From NCBI GenBank assembly GCA_036346225.1, contig JARFIW010000170.1, forward strand, positions 8,432,501-8,496,500: a stretch of 64,000 nucleotides of DNA, given 5' to 3'. Numbering within the stretch: the stretch's first letter is position 1; each line of letters begins with the position of its first letter. The notes below the pieces were generated by a model. It ran no database searches, was not told the DNA's origin, and saw only the letters and a list, made by a program, of their open reading frames with translations. This DNA comes from Platerodrilus igneus. Lineage: Eukaryota > Arthropoda > Insecta > Coleoptera > Lycidae. Below, one piece after another: positions 12,493 through 24,593 of the stretch. Position numbers and translations under genes: made by a program.

Positions 12493-12554
12493 CAAACACT
12501 CTGCTGCAGGCGGAGTTGGTCGATTTAACCTAAGAATTTTACTTCGATCAAACT

Positions 12555-12775
12555 TAACCTACTTTAGAGAGTTTGGAGCTAACCTAACCGGGAGAAGCTG
12601 AAGCTAATCTAACCTAACCAGGAGAGGTTGGAGCTAACTTAACCTAACTGGGAGAGGCTGGGGCTAACCTAGCCTAACCAAAAGAGGTTAGAGCTAACCT
12701 AGCCTGGCCGAGAAATACTGGGGCTATCTAAACCTAACCGAGAGTGGTTGGTGCTAAGTTAACCTGAAGAGATGG
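12555..12775 (+). repeat. Minisatellite containing CCTAACC motifs
   Basis: About six imperfect copies of a roughly 36-base unit that can be summarised as GAGAGGTTGGAGCTAA followed by CCTAACCTAACC. The inner motif equals one to two units of the arthropod telomere repeat (TTAGG)n read on the opposite strand. The GAGAGGTTGG part is not telomeric, so the array is probably an ordinary minisatellite. Confidence 0.75.
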
Positions 12776-13062
12776 GGCAGTTTTTTATATTATTGTATTA
12801 AATATTGATTTTTTAAAATGTGGTAAGCTGGCTTTAGTAGCGGTATGAATTTAAGGCGTTAAAGTATTATATCGCGTTCTAATTAAACACATTTTAAAAA
12901 TTTAAATTGTTAAGTTTGCGGTCAATTATATACCAAATACGCAGTCCATCCAATAGCAAACAGATAGGGTATCAAATAGTGGATCTGTATCGGTTGTTCG
13001 GATTCTCGATTATACACTACCATTATATCTAGTATGGTTAAGAGACATTGTGTTAGTGATCC

Positions 13063-13195
13063 GGCATGTCCCGATATAGCCCGATAGGGCCCGAAACAGC
13101 TCGAAATGGCCCGGTTTGGCCCGATATAGCCTGATGTAGCCCAATGCGGTTCGTTATGGCTCGATGTAGCTCGATATGACTCGGTAAGTAGCGGT
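13063..13195 (+). repeat. 11-bp minisatellite (CCCGATATAGC)
   Basis: About a dozen degenerate tandem copies of an 11-base unit near CCCGATATAGC, locally more GC-rich than the surroundings. No coding role seen. Confidence 0.8.
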
Positions 13196-13639
13196 TCGAG
13201 TTTAAGCCGTTATAGTATTATGTCTAATCCGCACTTCCTGCAAACTTGACCAAAGCTTTATAGTTCGACCTTTGAGTTGTTATAAAATGGTTATTGCAAA
13301 ACTTATTATATGAGAACCCTGTCACGACTATTCTATCAGAAAAAGTTTCCTACGGATGCACTGAGTTACTCTGCATGACTCATCTGCATCAGAGTTTAAA
13401 CGTGCGATTTTACCTTTGGAAAAATAACTGCAAACCCTACGGTGTCGATTTTAACAGAATGAATAACGTACAAAAGCACTTCGTCGAGTAGGACAGTGTA
13501 ATCTCGACTACATCGAGGAGCAAACGTTTACCTTCACCGACGGTTGCAGAATCTACCACTAAGCAACCACGGGTTAGTTTCCAGTGCAATGTGTCCGATG
13601 TGGATGTGGTTAAGGCTGCGAATGGTGGTCACCTACGGA

Positions 13640-13925
13640 CGGTGGCGGCATCTCCGTGCCTCAGTTGGTTTGCGTATGATTACTAAGCCCAACGTTCCAG
13701 GCTTGATTCCCGACACGGACCGCTTGGAAAATGTTATGCGAGCATTTTTTATAAAAATTCATCCTCGTTCGGACAAAAGGTAAAATATAGTTTCCGTGAA
13801 CATGCGTTGTCACGCACGTTACAAATCCTTACTTTGCTTGAAAAAGCGAGGGTTCGGCAAATTAAAATTTTTATGAAAAAGAAACTTGATTTCTGGCCAA
13901 TGTAGTACCATCGAGTGGGGCACTT
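13640..13925 (+). mobile_element. tRNA-derived SINE, second copy
   Basis: Same family as 12177-12477, opposite orientation. It shows the tRNA-like head (CTCAGTTGGTTTGCG, then GGCTTGATTCCCGAC), the GAGCATTTTT.ATAAAAATT block, CCTCGTTCGGA, and the tail block CTGGCCAATGTAGTACC. Target duplications were not found by eye, so it is probably older or its edges are altered. Confidence 0.75.
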
Positions 13926-13929
13926 TCAA

Positions 13930-15785
13930 CGTTTTTGGTATTTAAAATTCAACCTACATTTTACTGCTCCTGTAACACTTTAAACAAAATCGAAATTACC
14001 ATTTTTTAAGAGTTCATCACAGCAGGTTACCTACCATCTGCTGTAAAAGCGCGGGTTGGGGTGAGGTAGCGTAGGGCGGGACAAAATGTCGAGATGCAGA
14101 TATTGATTAGAAAAGGATATGAAGTATAGTACTCCGCCTATTTGGTTTATGAGGTACCAGGAAGCACATATAGACGACAGTGCTGTGGAACTTATTAGTC
14201 CAGTTATAAACCTCACAGATATTTTAATTATACATATTCTCTAACATTTATAATCAGTGAAAACCTCTGAAATTCCGATATCTAATGTAAAAAAAAAATA
14301 TTAGGAACAAGAAATTATAAGATTTAACATTCCTACATTTGCATCCCACAGTTATTTTACAATTTCTAATATTCAATTGACACAGCTGTTACATTAATTA
14401 GTTGGCCAATAAATGGAAAAAACAGAATAATTGTTTAAACGTATCTCTATTAAAAATGATTAGGTAAAGTTTCAAGTGGGTATTGATTACAGTTTGTAAA
14501 AAGCTACAAATGTTGGTTTGGTTTCTTTTCTTATTACACCGTTTCCTTTATCATTTTCTAACGACGAAATAATAAACAAAGTGGCCGCAACGGCCAAGAA
14601 TGTTTTATTTTAGTGAATTTTTTACAATTAAAAATAGATATAAATATAAAATACAAATTTTCAATATTACATATCTAAAATTGTACTGAATCGGACACAG
14701 TAAACATTCCTCTAGTAAAATAAAAATGCATGTCTTGCATATTTAAGTAGTCCAAAGTTATTTTCCTTTATTTATTTACGTTTTTATTGCAGTTTGTCAA
14801 ATTTTGTTCCATCACAATTGCGTATGGGAGTTTGTAAATGGCGATTTGAACCATAATGAACAAACGTACATTTTACTTGTCTTAGAAAAGTTTGAGGGTA
14901 AAAAACTTAACTAAACATGGTTTGTAAATTCTAATTAACCGTAAGAATTTTTATCACATTGTTCCTTATTACTATTCAAGCCTAAATATGAGCGAAATAT
15001 TACTGGTGGTTTTTAAATTTATCCCAAAACATTAATTGAACTTGAGCAAAAAAATTAAACAATTCTGTGTTTATTCTTTTTTACAAGTCTTACACTACTC
15101 AAACTGGGGAAATACTAATTACCTACTCCTCTAGATAGGAAACCCAACAAGAATTTATATGAATCCAAGGTTTATAAAGAACAACTCATTCCTATAATTG
15201 CTGAGACGCTAAATAATATCCATAATGAAAGTTATAAATAGATTTGCGAGCAATTACGACTATAGTCGAAAACTCTCATAAGGATAGTTTGATCGCAATA
15301 GATGTTTGTTGTGTTTTATTTCATATAGCATGTATTCAAACCATTTATGCTTTATAATAGTGTGTGACATGGAAGTTCTGAATTTTTCCACAGCAGCACA
15401 TTGCAGGTGCATTTTTCTAAAAAATATTAACATTTGATTTATTCGATAAATAAACTGAAGTGTAGTGTGCAATTTTAATGAAAATTCATAAGAATTATTC
15501 ACACATTTGATAAAGTAACTGGTTTTGTTTTAATCGCTCTATTATCAGCAAAATAAATTTTTTTCAGTTAAAAAAAACTTAAATGACTCCCACATAGACA
15601 ATCATTTTATAAGTAACTTTTATTAAAACCGTTTTTAATTTGGGTGCCTAATAGGAAAAAAATTTGGATCTTTAGAAATTTCAAGATGGCCGCTACTGGG
15701 ATGAGCTCTTACTCTTCTTCCGTTGATAAAAGCTGAAGGAATAAAACTGTTTAATTTATTCGAATTTATTTCTTTATATATGGAA
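13930..15785. other. AT-rich DNA without an identified gene
   Basis: Only short frames. A 41-codon frame beginning ATG at about 14108 (start MKYSTPPIWFMRYQEAHIDD) has protein-like composition but no context. Nothing else stands out. Confidence 0.5.
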
Positions 15786-15935
15786 GTTGAAAGGTAGACT
15801 GCGAGAGACTAATAGTGGAAGACAAAAAATGTGGAAGGTAGAATGTGGGAGTATAAATGTGGAAGTAAAAATATAGGAGTAGAAATGTTTAAGTTAATAA
15901 GTGGGAGTAAAAATGTGAAAGTGAGAAAAAATATA
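15786..15935 (+). repeat. Minisatellite, GTGGAAGGTA-type, short block
   Basis: Degenerate repeats such as TGTGGAAGGTAGAATGTGGG and AGTAAAAATGTG. This is the reverse-complement orientation of the 7.9 kb array. Confidence 0.7.
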
Positions 15936-15939
15936 TATC

Positions 15940-17100
15940 CAAGGTTAAAACACCACATGCCTATCCACCAGTATATAAAAAGAAAGATGAACTTGTATAT
16001 CCTCGGTCCATTAAATATTATCGGGTTGAGAAGATTAAGCTAAAAAATTGATTTTGCTGGTGTTGAAGTTACAAGGTGATATAATATTGCCACAATTAAA
16101 CCTCCACACGTTGGGTGAATTTAACCAAATTCTCACCACCATGTCTTGGAAGTTGAGTTTGCTTTATATCGTGGTCTTTAAGCCATCATCCGAGTTGTTT
16201 GCTGTATTGAAATGTGTGCAAACTATGCAGTAAAAATGAGATACTTTGATTGGAAGTATTTTTTTCAATATTTGTGTAAAATTTAAAATTAGAGAATTTC
16301 TTCAAGAATCGCAACACAACAGATTAAATAGACTAGCTAGCGTAAAAGGTGTTGTTGACATACAACTGGATCGAAAATTCCAAATACAGCTGATTGCCGA
16401 CCGAAATATGTAATAGAAGTGTATGGGTGGTAAATAAATTTCAAGATGAAAATTGGTTCAATTTAAAAATTGAGAAAGGCCAAATTATTATTGTTTTGAA
16501 TAAGTATAAATGCTTGAAGCTGTTTACTTTGTGAGATCTAATATGTTATAAAATGGAAGAAATAGCTTGCAGAGACTTCCCAGATTTTTATGAGAAATTT
16601 GTAAATGATGCTACAAATGTAGCTGAAAATACATCAGCGAAGAGCAGGTTAACATGTTTTTGAAAAGCGCGAGTCGTGTGAATAATTATTTATTTAAAGA
16701 TAGTAGCAATGGAAATTATTTGACGTAATGGAAAATAGTTGTTCATCATCTAAAGCAATTCCTAGAAGATGTGGGTGTGAGACAACCGCTCGTGCAAGTA
16801 TTTAGAAGATGGGATATTTTCGATTTCGGATTTCACAGTGGATGCTAGTACCAAACTTGTATAGATTTACTAAAATTATAAATTAATATCTTTATTATGT
16901 TTGTTTTTGTTAGGGGTACTACATTGAATAAATAAAGGATTAGGTAGTCAAAACATAAAGTAGTTAAAAAAATGGTGTCTATGACGTATTGACAAAAATG
17001 ATGTCCGTAATTAAATTGATTTGAAAAGAGGTGGTGTAAGTAAAACAAAGTTAAACCTCAAATTTTTTGATTTAAAAGTGGGTTGATCAATGCAGTCACC
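15940..17100. other. Unannotated DNA with a possible coding remnant
   Basis: At 16554-16660 an ATG-led frame, MEEIACRDFPDFYEKFVNDA, is followed by further protein-like pieces in shifted frames to about 16855 (QFLEDVGVRQPLVQVFRRW). I do not recognise the family. It could be a decayed transposon or gene fragment. Confidence 0.25.
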
Positions 17101-17104
17101 TAGA

Positions 17105-17320
17105 GCGTAAAAAAGACAGTGTGGAAGGAAAAATGTAGAAAGTAAGTATTGGGAGGCGTTGGGTGGAAGGTAGAACGTGGAAGGGAAAATATGAGAGGTT
17201 GAATGTTGAAGGTAAGTTGTGGGAGGCGTTATGTAGAAGGTAGAAAGTGGAAGAAAAGATTTGGAATGTAAAATATGGAAGGTAGAATGTGAAAGTAAGA
17301 TGTGGAAGGTAAATATGGTA
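17105..17320 (+). repeat. Minisatellite, GTGGAAGGTA-type
   Basis: Imperfect copies of AATGTGGAAGGTA with insertions such as GGGAGGCGTT. Directly followed by an (AT)n block at 17338-17389. Confidence 0.8.
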
Positions 17321-17335
17321 ATATAAATATAAAAA

Positions 17336-17337
<2 letters not shown>

Positions 17338-17389
<52 letters not shown>
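17338..17389. repeat. (AT)n microsatellite
   Basis: Almost uninterrupted alternating A and T over about 50 bases. Confidence 0.95.
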
Positions 17390-17391
<2 letters not shown>

Positions 17392-17861
17392 GTCTAAGGG
17401 AGCTACTAAGAGTTATAAGGGTTGTTTAGTACAAGATAGTATATGCCAAACAAAAATAATCCACATAATCGATCACATATACTTAAAAATGTATGTTTGC
17501 CGTATTTTATGTACACTAAAATACCATTCAAATATAGTAGTTGAAATTCAGTGCCAAAAGGAAATTTTAAAATGACTAAGTGGCGTAGTAAGATGTGAAA
17601 TGCTCAAGGGTTTATACCGAGTTGAATTTTAAAAAGCCTTTGAAAGTACATTTGCCGTCCAAAAGCCGGATGCGTCTATGAATGTTCACTATCAACATGC
17701 ATCCAGGGTCAAGTATAATTTATTTTGGTTTCATTTTCTATAAAATCAACTTTTGGACAATATTTGTAAACTCAAAATTATTAGTTATAACAACGTCAAA
17801 TGTGATTGGTGGAATGTAAAGATTTAGGACATATATTAGAATTTAATGTGATTATGAAATT

Positions 17862-17871
17862 GTATAAAAGA
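17862..17871 (+). promoter_or_regulatory. Candidate TATA box
   Basis: TGTATAAAAG matches a strong animal TATA box. About 190 bases further there is an AATAAAAG at 18054-18061, and a possible internal exon lies at 18410-18540. TATA followed closely by a polyadenylation signal is also the layout of an LTR. No duplicate of this region was seen in the window. Confidence 0.3.
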
Positions 17872-18409
17872 CATGGACTATGGTATGTGCGACACGAATT
17901 TAGTTATTTGTTATGAACTTTAAGATGTAGTAGGTAGTAGAGAGTTAACATGGTCGCCTTAGAGAGTAAACAAAGTGATTATTTTTCGAACCAATTTTGT
18001 AAAAGACGTGTTTTGAGAACTGTGCTAATTTGTACTCAGATAATTTGAAAAAGAAAATAAAAGTAATTGTTTTAAAATTAGTTTAATTGAAAAGTGGTAA
18101 AAGATACAAACATTATAAAGGGAATAGTAGTGATTGTGCGACGATTAGAAATTGGATTTGGAGAGTGGTCTTAAAGGTAGAAGGTCATCGAGAGTGGTTA
18201 TACAGATTAGAAGTTTGGATATTGGAGTGTGGTTCAAAGTTAGAAGAAGGAGCATCGAACAGAAAGATAAAGAAACGAGTAGATTGGAGATTAGATACGG
18301 AGAAGCGGACGGTTTTATAGAGGAAACAAGAATTCGAAGAGGATATTAGCACAAGGGAAGTTGTAACACGGTATTTTCTAAATTCTAAATTTGGGTTAAT
18401 TATTTCAGA

Positions 18410-18540
18410 TATTGGGGAACAGTTAAAATCCGAGGACACCTGGAAGCTGCACGGAAATTCAAGAGCATCATTGTGAAGACGTATACGGTAATTAGGATTT
18501 TGTGCCAGCAGTTAGCGAGGCATCGACGGAGTATAGACCA
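18410..18540 (+). other. Candidate exon with splice consensus at both ends
   Basis: The stretch follows TTATTTCAG and precedes GTGAGTG, and one frame is open across all 44 codons between them (YWGTVKIRGHLEAARKF, later ending RHRRSIDQ). Composition is basic. I do not recognise the protein. The purine-rich DNA at 18087-18350 upstream may be transcribed as well. It could equally be a leader exon of a retroelement, or chance. Confidence 0.3.
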
Positions 18541-18916
18541 GGTGAGTGTTTAAAACCATATTCTGTAATACGTCAAAAATTAGTCATACAAAATTTGGTT
18601 GTAATTTAATTTGGCACATAGTAACTTTGATCTAATTAGAAATTTTGGCATATACAAAAGTAGAGTAGCAATTTTAGTAGTAAAACAAAAGAGTGCACTT
18701 TGGTTGGACGTAGCATATCTACTTATAACGGAATCCACTATAAGTAGTTTGAATACCCTGAGATTAAGAGTTTTGAATAGTCGAGGCATTGCAATAAATA
18801 GTTTATAAAAAGAACCAACCAAACGGTGCAAGTAAGGGGCGTGCATTAGGTGTGCACATTTTACAAAAGTATAAAATAAAGGGTATAATATAGGTGAAAC
18901 ACACAAAAAGTAGAGG

Positions 18917-18972
18917 GGTGGGATATATAATAATATATATATAATATATATAATATATATAATATAATAAAA
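18917..18972. repeat. AT-rich microsatellite (TATAA/AT)n
   Basis: Interrupted TATATAATA repeats. The encoded isoleucine/tyrosine runs on the minus strand are repeat artefacts. Confidence 0.85.
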
Positions 18973-19019
18973 AATATGGTAAATAAAGGTAGGTTTCGGA
19001 CAGTGAAATGTGTAAACAA

Positions 19020-19490
19020 AAATGTGAAAAATGAAATGTGAAAGGTGAAATGTGGAACATGGAAGGTGGAAGACAGAAGGTGACAGGTTGACGGTGAAGG
19101 TGGAATGTGTAAGCTGTAAGACGGAATGTAAAGGAAACTTATAGAAAGAAGAATGTGGAAGAAAAATGTGGGAGTTCATATTTGAAAGGTAGACCCTGAA
19201 AGGTTGAATGTGGAAGGTAGAATATGTAAACTAGAACGTGGAAGGTAAAATGTTGAAGGTAAAATGTGGAAGGTGAAAGGTAAAAGGAAATTGTGGAAGA
19301 TGAATGTGTAAGAAAAATATAGAAGGTAAACTATCTAAAATGGAATGTGGAGGTGGAAGGTGACACGTGGAACTTGGAACGTGGAATGTAGAAGGATGAA
19401 AGTGGAATGTGGAAGGTGAAAGTAAAAAGTGGATATGGAATGTGGAAGGTAGACTGAGGAAGGGAGGTGGGAAAGGATGGTGGAAACGCG
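19020..19490 (+). repeat. Minisatellite, GTGGAAGGTA-type, longest block
   Basis: Some thirty degenerate units of ATGTGGAAGGTGAA or AGAATGTGGAAGGT over about 470 bases. Strongly purine-biased on the plus strand. The 199-codon minus-strand frame that runs through it has no credible protein. Confidence 0.85.
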
Positions 19491-19494
19491 TCAG

Positions 19495-22400
19495 ATACTT
19501 ACTCCACTGTCATTTTACTGGTCAATTTCGAGGACCAACTCATCAGGGTTCCTGTATGATACCAGTAGTGTTCATAATTTATAAGTTACAATTCTTATTT
19601 TACCATAAGGAAGCTATCATAGACCAAAAACTGTTTTGTATAAATATGAAGATGGTATATAGTGATTATGTGTTCTTCTTGTACAAATTCAACAGTTATA
19701 TTGGGACTCATAGTAAGTTCTGCCTCTGCAATTCTTGTCACCATCTTTATTTAATAAAATTCACTTAGAATATTGCTAAGTTGAAGGTCAAATGCAATTT
19801 CTTATTTATATCTCAAAATGACACGTGTCTACTTTATGATAGAAAATAAGCTCTGTACATACCTTAACAAAACAAATGAGTTTCACCAATTATTCTCAAA
19901 TATACTATAAAGGGTTTGCTATTTCAGATTAGACTCAATGTTCATCAATTTTATCTTAGAAATAAAACCCTTTGAAGAGAACAGTTATAACTTCCAATTC
20001 TCAAGATGATTGGTGATGATATGTGGTTGTATCCCAAAGGAAATTACATCAGTTGTTTTCAGTGTGCTGCTGAAGGTTAGAAAACAGACAGATTTTCATT
20101 TGTTTAATACCAAAGCCTTACTTCGTTTCTAGGTAGTTACGGAAAGCTGCTTCTGAGTGAAAAGACGCAAAGTTGATGTCAAGGTTATTATATAAAATAA
20201 GCTCTGTATGTAGGTTTTTCGTAACTTTTGCAAATTTAATGAGACCATATATATTTATTTAATTTGCTGTTTTACTTTGAAATGATTTGTACACTGTATC
20301 ATGGCATAGAGAGGATTATTTGATGTAAAACGAATATATTAAGTAGGTTCTGAAAGGCTGCTTGTGATGTATCTCTGTATATTGTATAAAATTTTAGCAA
20401 GTTCGATGCTTAGACTAGCATTGAGCAGTTGTTTATTGTACCTGCATCAAAAACATTGGTTAAAGTATTAGTAATACCATATGTAATATATATTGCTGTG
20501 AAATGTACAAAAAGCCTCGCCAGTTTCCTGGAATAAAATCACAAAAATTTTCTTTGGAACTCGAGCCTCGCTTTTGGGCGCTACGATTTGCTGTGATTCT
20601 CTTCTGATAATCGCCTCTTTACTCTTTCCACCTCGGCTTCTAACCTAGTTAAAACTTTCATTCTCATTCATAAAAAAAACAAACACATTCCTACCACAAA
20701 CATCAACGTTAACTCTATTTACAACAATATTCATAATACAGTAAAATTTCAAAATTAAATTTTAGCATAAATTTCAGTATCATAAAATTTCAAGATTAAA
20801 TTTGTTATCATTTTAATTTGCATCCAGAATTAAAGTAGTCCTTGTAGGATGCCTACTAATTAATTTAACAATATTTGCAGACCTGAGTCTGAGTACAAAG
20901 GGAGCATCTCCCACCCCTTTACGTTAATTAACCAGGTTCGTCTAATTGAGCTCAAAGACAGACCCAAATTTTCATCATAATCAAGAACAAAAACTGCTAA
21001 ATACTCCTTTCTACTTAAACAAGAAAATTTCACCTTAAAATTAAAAATTTGTTGTTTGTACAAATTCACTACTGTCCATTTTTTTTTAGCAAACAAATTA
21101 TAAAGTTATTCAACACACACCAAAAACATCAAAAATCGAGCAACAAAGCATAAGTTACCTGAAGGTTAATGCACTCGTGGCTCCAATGTACATCGTCCTT
21201 TGTTAATCACACCATTCCAACTGGGTTATGTTTACAGCTTTTGATTCTGAACGCTTTTAAAATTTTCTACACCACCATTCATCTAAAGTTGTTTCAGAGC
21301 TTCTCAGGAACTCATTTAGGTATATCAAAATCTTGTTTTGTGGATCCAATCACGATTACGAATAACATTTGATTATTAACACCCCCGAAAAATAGCAAAG
21401 AAATTCCTAATTCTTTCACGCTATACCCAAAACTGCCTACTTTTGTTTATTCATTTATCGTTAAAAATTTTGGATAATTGGTACAGTAATACTCGCAAAT
21501 ATAACTAGACTTTATTACCTTGTATCTTCTTTTCTAAGTGCACTAATGCATAATAACTTGTATCGTAGCACGTAAAGAGCAAACTGTTTTAAAGTATTCA
21601 ATAATCACAAAATATAAGAGCAAACTGTTTCAAGTATTGAATCAAAAATCTAAGAAAGCGAAACTGTTTAAAGTCCGGGTATATATAATGGATAGCCTGC
21701 CCGTCGGTTTTGTCCCAACAACGGCCAGTTTTTAGAATTTCGCATTCTCTGTTCCCTTTTCGACATCTCGGCACGCGATTCTACAAAATTTGCACACGTC
21801 CAAGTTTAAAATCTATGAAATTTCCACACGGCTCGCAACGTCTGAGAACAACTAATTAAATTTTATACAGAAATGTTATGTTTACACCTCTCATGTTTGC
21901 ATCTTATTTTCAACCAATCGTGACCCTCGTGACGCTACACAAATCACGCCTTTAATTATTAGTGTCTCTGCTTGACGCATTTTCTCCTTCCTTTTCTACC
22001 TTGGTCTGAATGGTACAAATCGATATTCTGTATTATCGGTTATTTCAGTCCACGTGTATTTTTATTTGGGTTAAATAACCCCGTATCTAGCTTTTCCGTT
22101 AACATAAGCTACGGTTTATCCGACCGTTTCCAATATACGCAGAATTTTCATGTTTATCCAAACAAATTAAACTGAAATTGACTTTTAAAAATACGCAGGT
22201 GTTCAATCGTAACATTTTAAATAACACTTCTACGATTTGAATATTATTGGGTTTTTTTAAAAGCTTCTATGCCTATTATACCTTAATAATCGTTCAATTA
22301 ACTCCAATTAAAATAATAATGAATAGCATTGACTTCTACCCTTTAATTTTTAGTGAATCCTAATTAAATATTAATTATTATTTGTACATTTTTGTTTAAT

Positions 22401-22680
22401 ACTCGTTACTTGAAACTTGAATTAATTAATATAAATTTTGCACGTAATTTCTATTTGTTTCTTGGAACAATTAAATTAAATACACGTTGAGCATTTTAAT
22501 TCTGCTTCTTTTTATAGAAAGCGTCTAGTAAATAATTTAAATCCCTTATTTTTAGTGAAACGAATAAATTTGTATGCTCTACGGTTTTTAATAACGCGTA
22601 TTATCTAATAAAATTCCTTATACACTGTGATTAAAATTATTTGATGTCGTTAATTAATTTTCTACCCTGGTCTAAATTTG
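19495..22680. other. AT-rich DNA without an identified gene
   Basis: No recognised gene or array. A TATATATAATGG stretch at 21681-21692 followed by a more GC-rich patch looks promoter-like but leads to no open frame. Confidence 0.5.
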
Positions 22681-22683
22681 AGT

Positions 22684-24552
22684 AATATATATATATATAT
22701 ATATATATATTGCTGTGATAAGGGGTTGTTTAAGGGTGTACTTTATAGGAAAGCTCATTTGGAAAAGAGAAATTACCATAGGCAGCGGAAAAAGGCATTT
22801 ATTTAGGAAAGAATTAAGAAATGAAAATAGTTGGTTGATAGTTAGCAGTCAACACCCTGTATATAAAGTACAAATAGCCTTATGCGATGCAGATAAACAT
22901 AGGAGGACGCATAGTTGGCGTAGGAATGAGAAATACATTCAATAAGTAAATAGTAAATATTAAATACCCTGTAGATAAAGTTTTAGTTAATTTAGGTAAA
23001 GCAAGTAAAGATATTTTTCAGTGGAAGCACGCGTATATTTATAAGTAAACGATAAAGTGTAATTAGACACGCATTCAGAACAGTTCTAGACGATTAGATT
23101 AATACAGAGATAGAAATAGAGCTTCAGGTAGCTAATATAAATGCGTACAAATATCTAACCATTTTTGATAAGAAAGCAGATTAAAAATTGCGTGAATCGC
23201 ATGTAAATATGAAAATTTAAAGTCGAATTGCATCAGTTGTTTATGGAAAGGCAATTAGATCTATCAAAACACAGCATGTTGATAACGAAAGACAGCTGCA
23301 TGCAGGTTATGATTATGGGGAATCGTGGTGCATTACATCAGAAACTGCTTTAAATGTAATTATTTGATTGGTCAGAAATAAGCGACGAGTCTAGACCATA
23401 CCCACCGATGGAGTGGGAAATAAAGAATATATTAGCAAGCACCGTGATAACAAAGTTAGTTTTGAACTCAACAAAGGCCGAAGTGCGTCGTGATGAAATA
23501 AAGCAATACGTAAATTTTAAAAGTGAGAGATAAAACAAGTGTTAATATGAAGATTATAATTGCCGATTAAAACGGCTCTGAAATCCGGGGGAAAATCCAG
23601 TAATACAAATCTGATGTATGAGGGAGAAAAATACAAATCTGATGTATGAGGGAGAAAAATACAATTTTGAAGTCCATGGGAAAATACAGTAATACAATTT
23701 TTGATGTCTGGGGCAAGAATAATACAATTAGAAGTTTGAGAAAATTGAATGATAATAAGAAGAAGTTTGATATGAAACGACAATAAATTGGGGGTGCATA
23801 AATTAATAATATTAGTCCATAGTGTAATGGCAATAATTTAAATGAATTGGGGAAGATTATTTTTAATGGAAGCGTCGAGGTGAAGAAATAGACCAGGTCA
23901 GATTTTTAATTATAAGACACTTTATTTTTCTATATATTTTTTTATTTTGAATTTTAAATTTGCTTAATATAATATGCTTGTAAAAAGTCAACAAAAGAAG
24001 TTGCATACAATGAGTAATATGATAACAGGTTTAGAATATTCTACACTTCGTTGATAAGGATAATAGGATTTTTTTTGGTGACTTTGGGTTTTGAGTAAAT
24101 AGTATATGATTGTTAACAAATGAGATTTATAACATGAACTACTTGAAAAGTGTATTTCAAACAATTTACAAAAGCTGTATGTGCAGAATATATTGGTTTC
24201 ATTATACATAAAATCGAAATTAACTGAATTTTATAATTTCAAATAAATGCTAGCCGAGGTCATAAGATTAAATAGTTCAAGGAGGAGCTACGAGTATAAA
24301 TAGAAAATTGATAACACGCAAGGCGGTAACGTATCGAATTTTGCTATTGGTAGACAAAGTTGGTCCAAGATAAAATCCAGTTAAGTTGATAGCAATATTA
24401 AGAAGACGGCGGAGGAGGAGATAATTACAATCTTGTTTATTCATAGCAAATATTAAAAATGGTCGTCCAAAGGATGGAGCACGAATAATTTACAGTTCAT
24501 AGCAAATAAATAAGGCGCACAACGAAGGGGATCGAGAATTCCAATATCATAG

Positions 24553-24590
<38 letters not shown>
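22684..24590 (+). repeat. Uncharacterised ~1.9 kb dispersed repeat, copy A, bounded by (AT)n
   Basis: Starts with (AT)n (22684-22710), then TTGCTGTGATAAGG, GGTTGTTTAAGGGTGTA, and later ACACCCTGTATA, AAGCACGCGTAT, GACCAGGTCAGAT and GAATTCCA, ending CATAGCA plus (AT)n (24555-24590). The same landmarks occur in the same order in copy B (26611-28542). Noncoding. Two full and one partial 28-bp tandem copies (ATACAAATCTGATGTATGAG...) lie at 23603-23675. No LTR signature, RT motif or transposase was seen. A non-autonomous element is likely. Confidence 0.65.

Positions 24591-24593
<3 letters not shown>

Noticed and set aside
14106..14230. 41-codon ATG frame starting MKYSTPPIWF
   Set aside because: Protein-like composition but too short, with no homologous context.
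18580..19179. 199-codon minus-strand frame
   Set aside because: It runs through a minisatellite and an AT microsatellite; composition follows the repeats.
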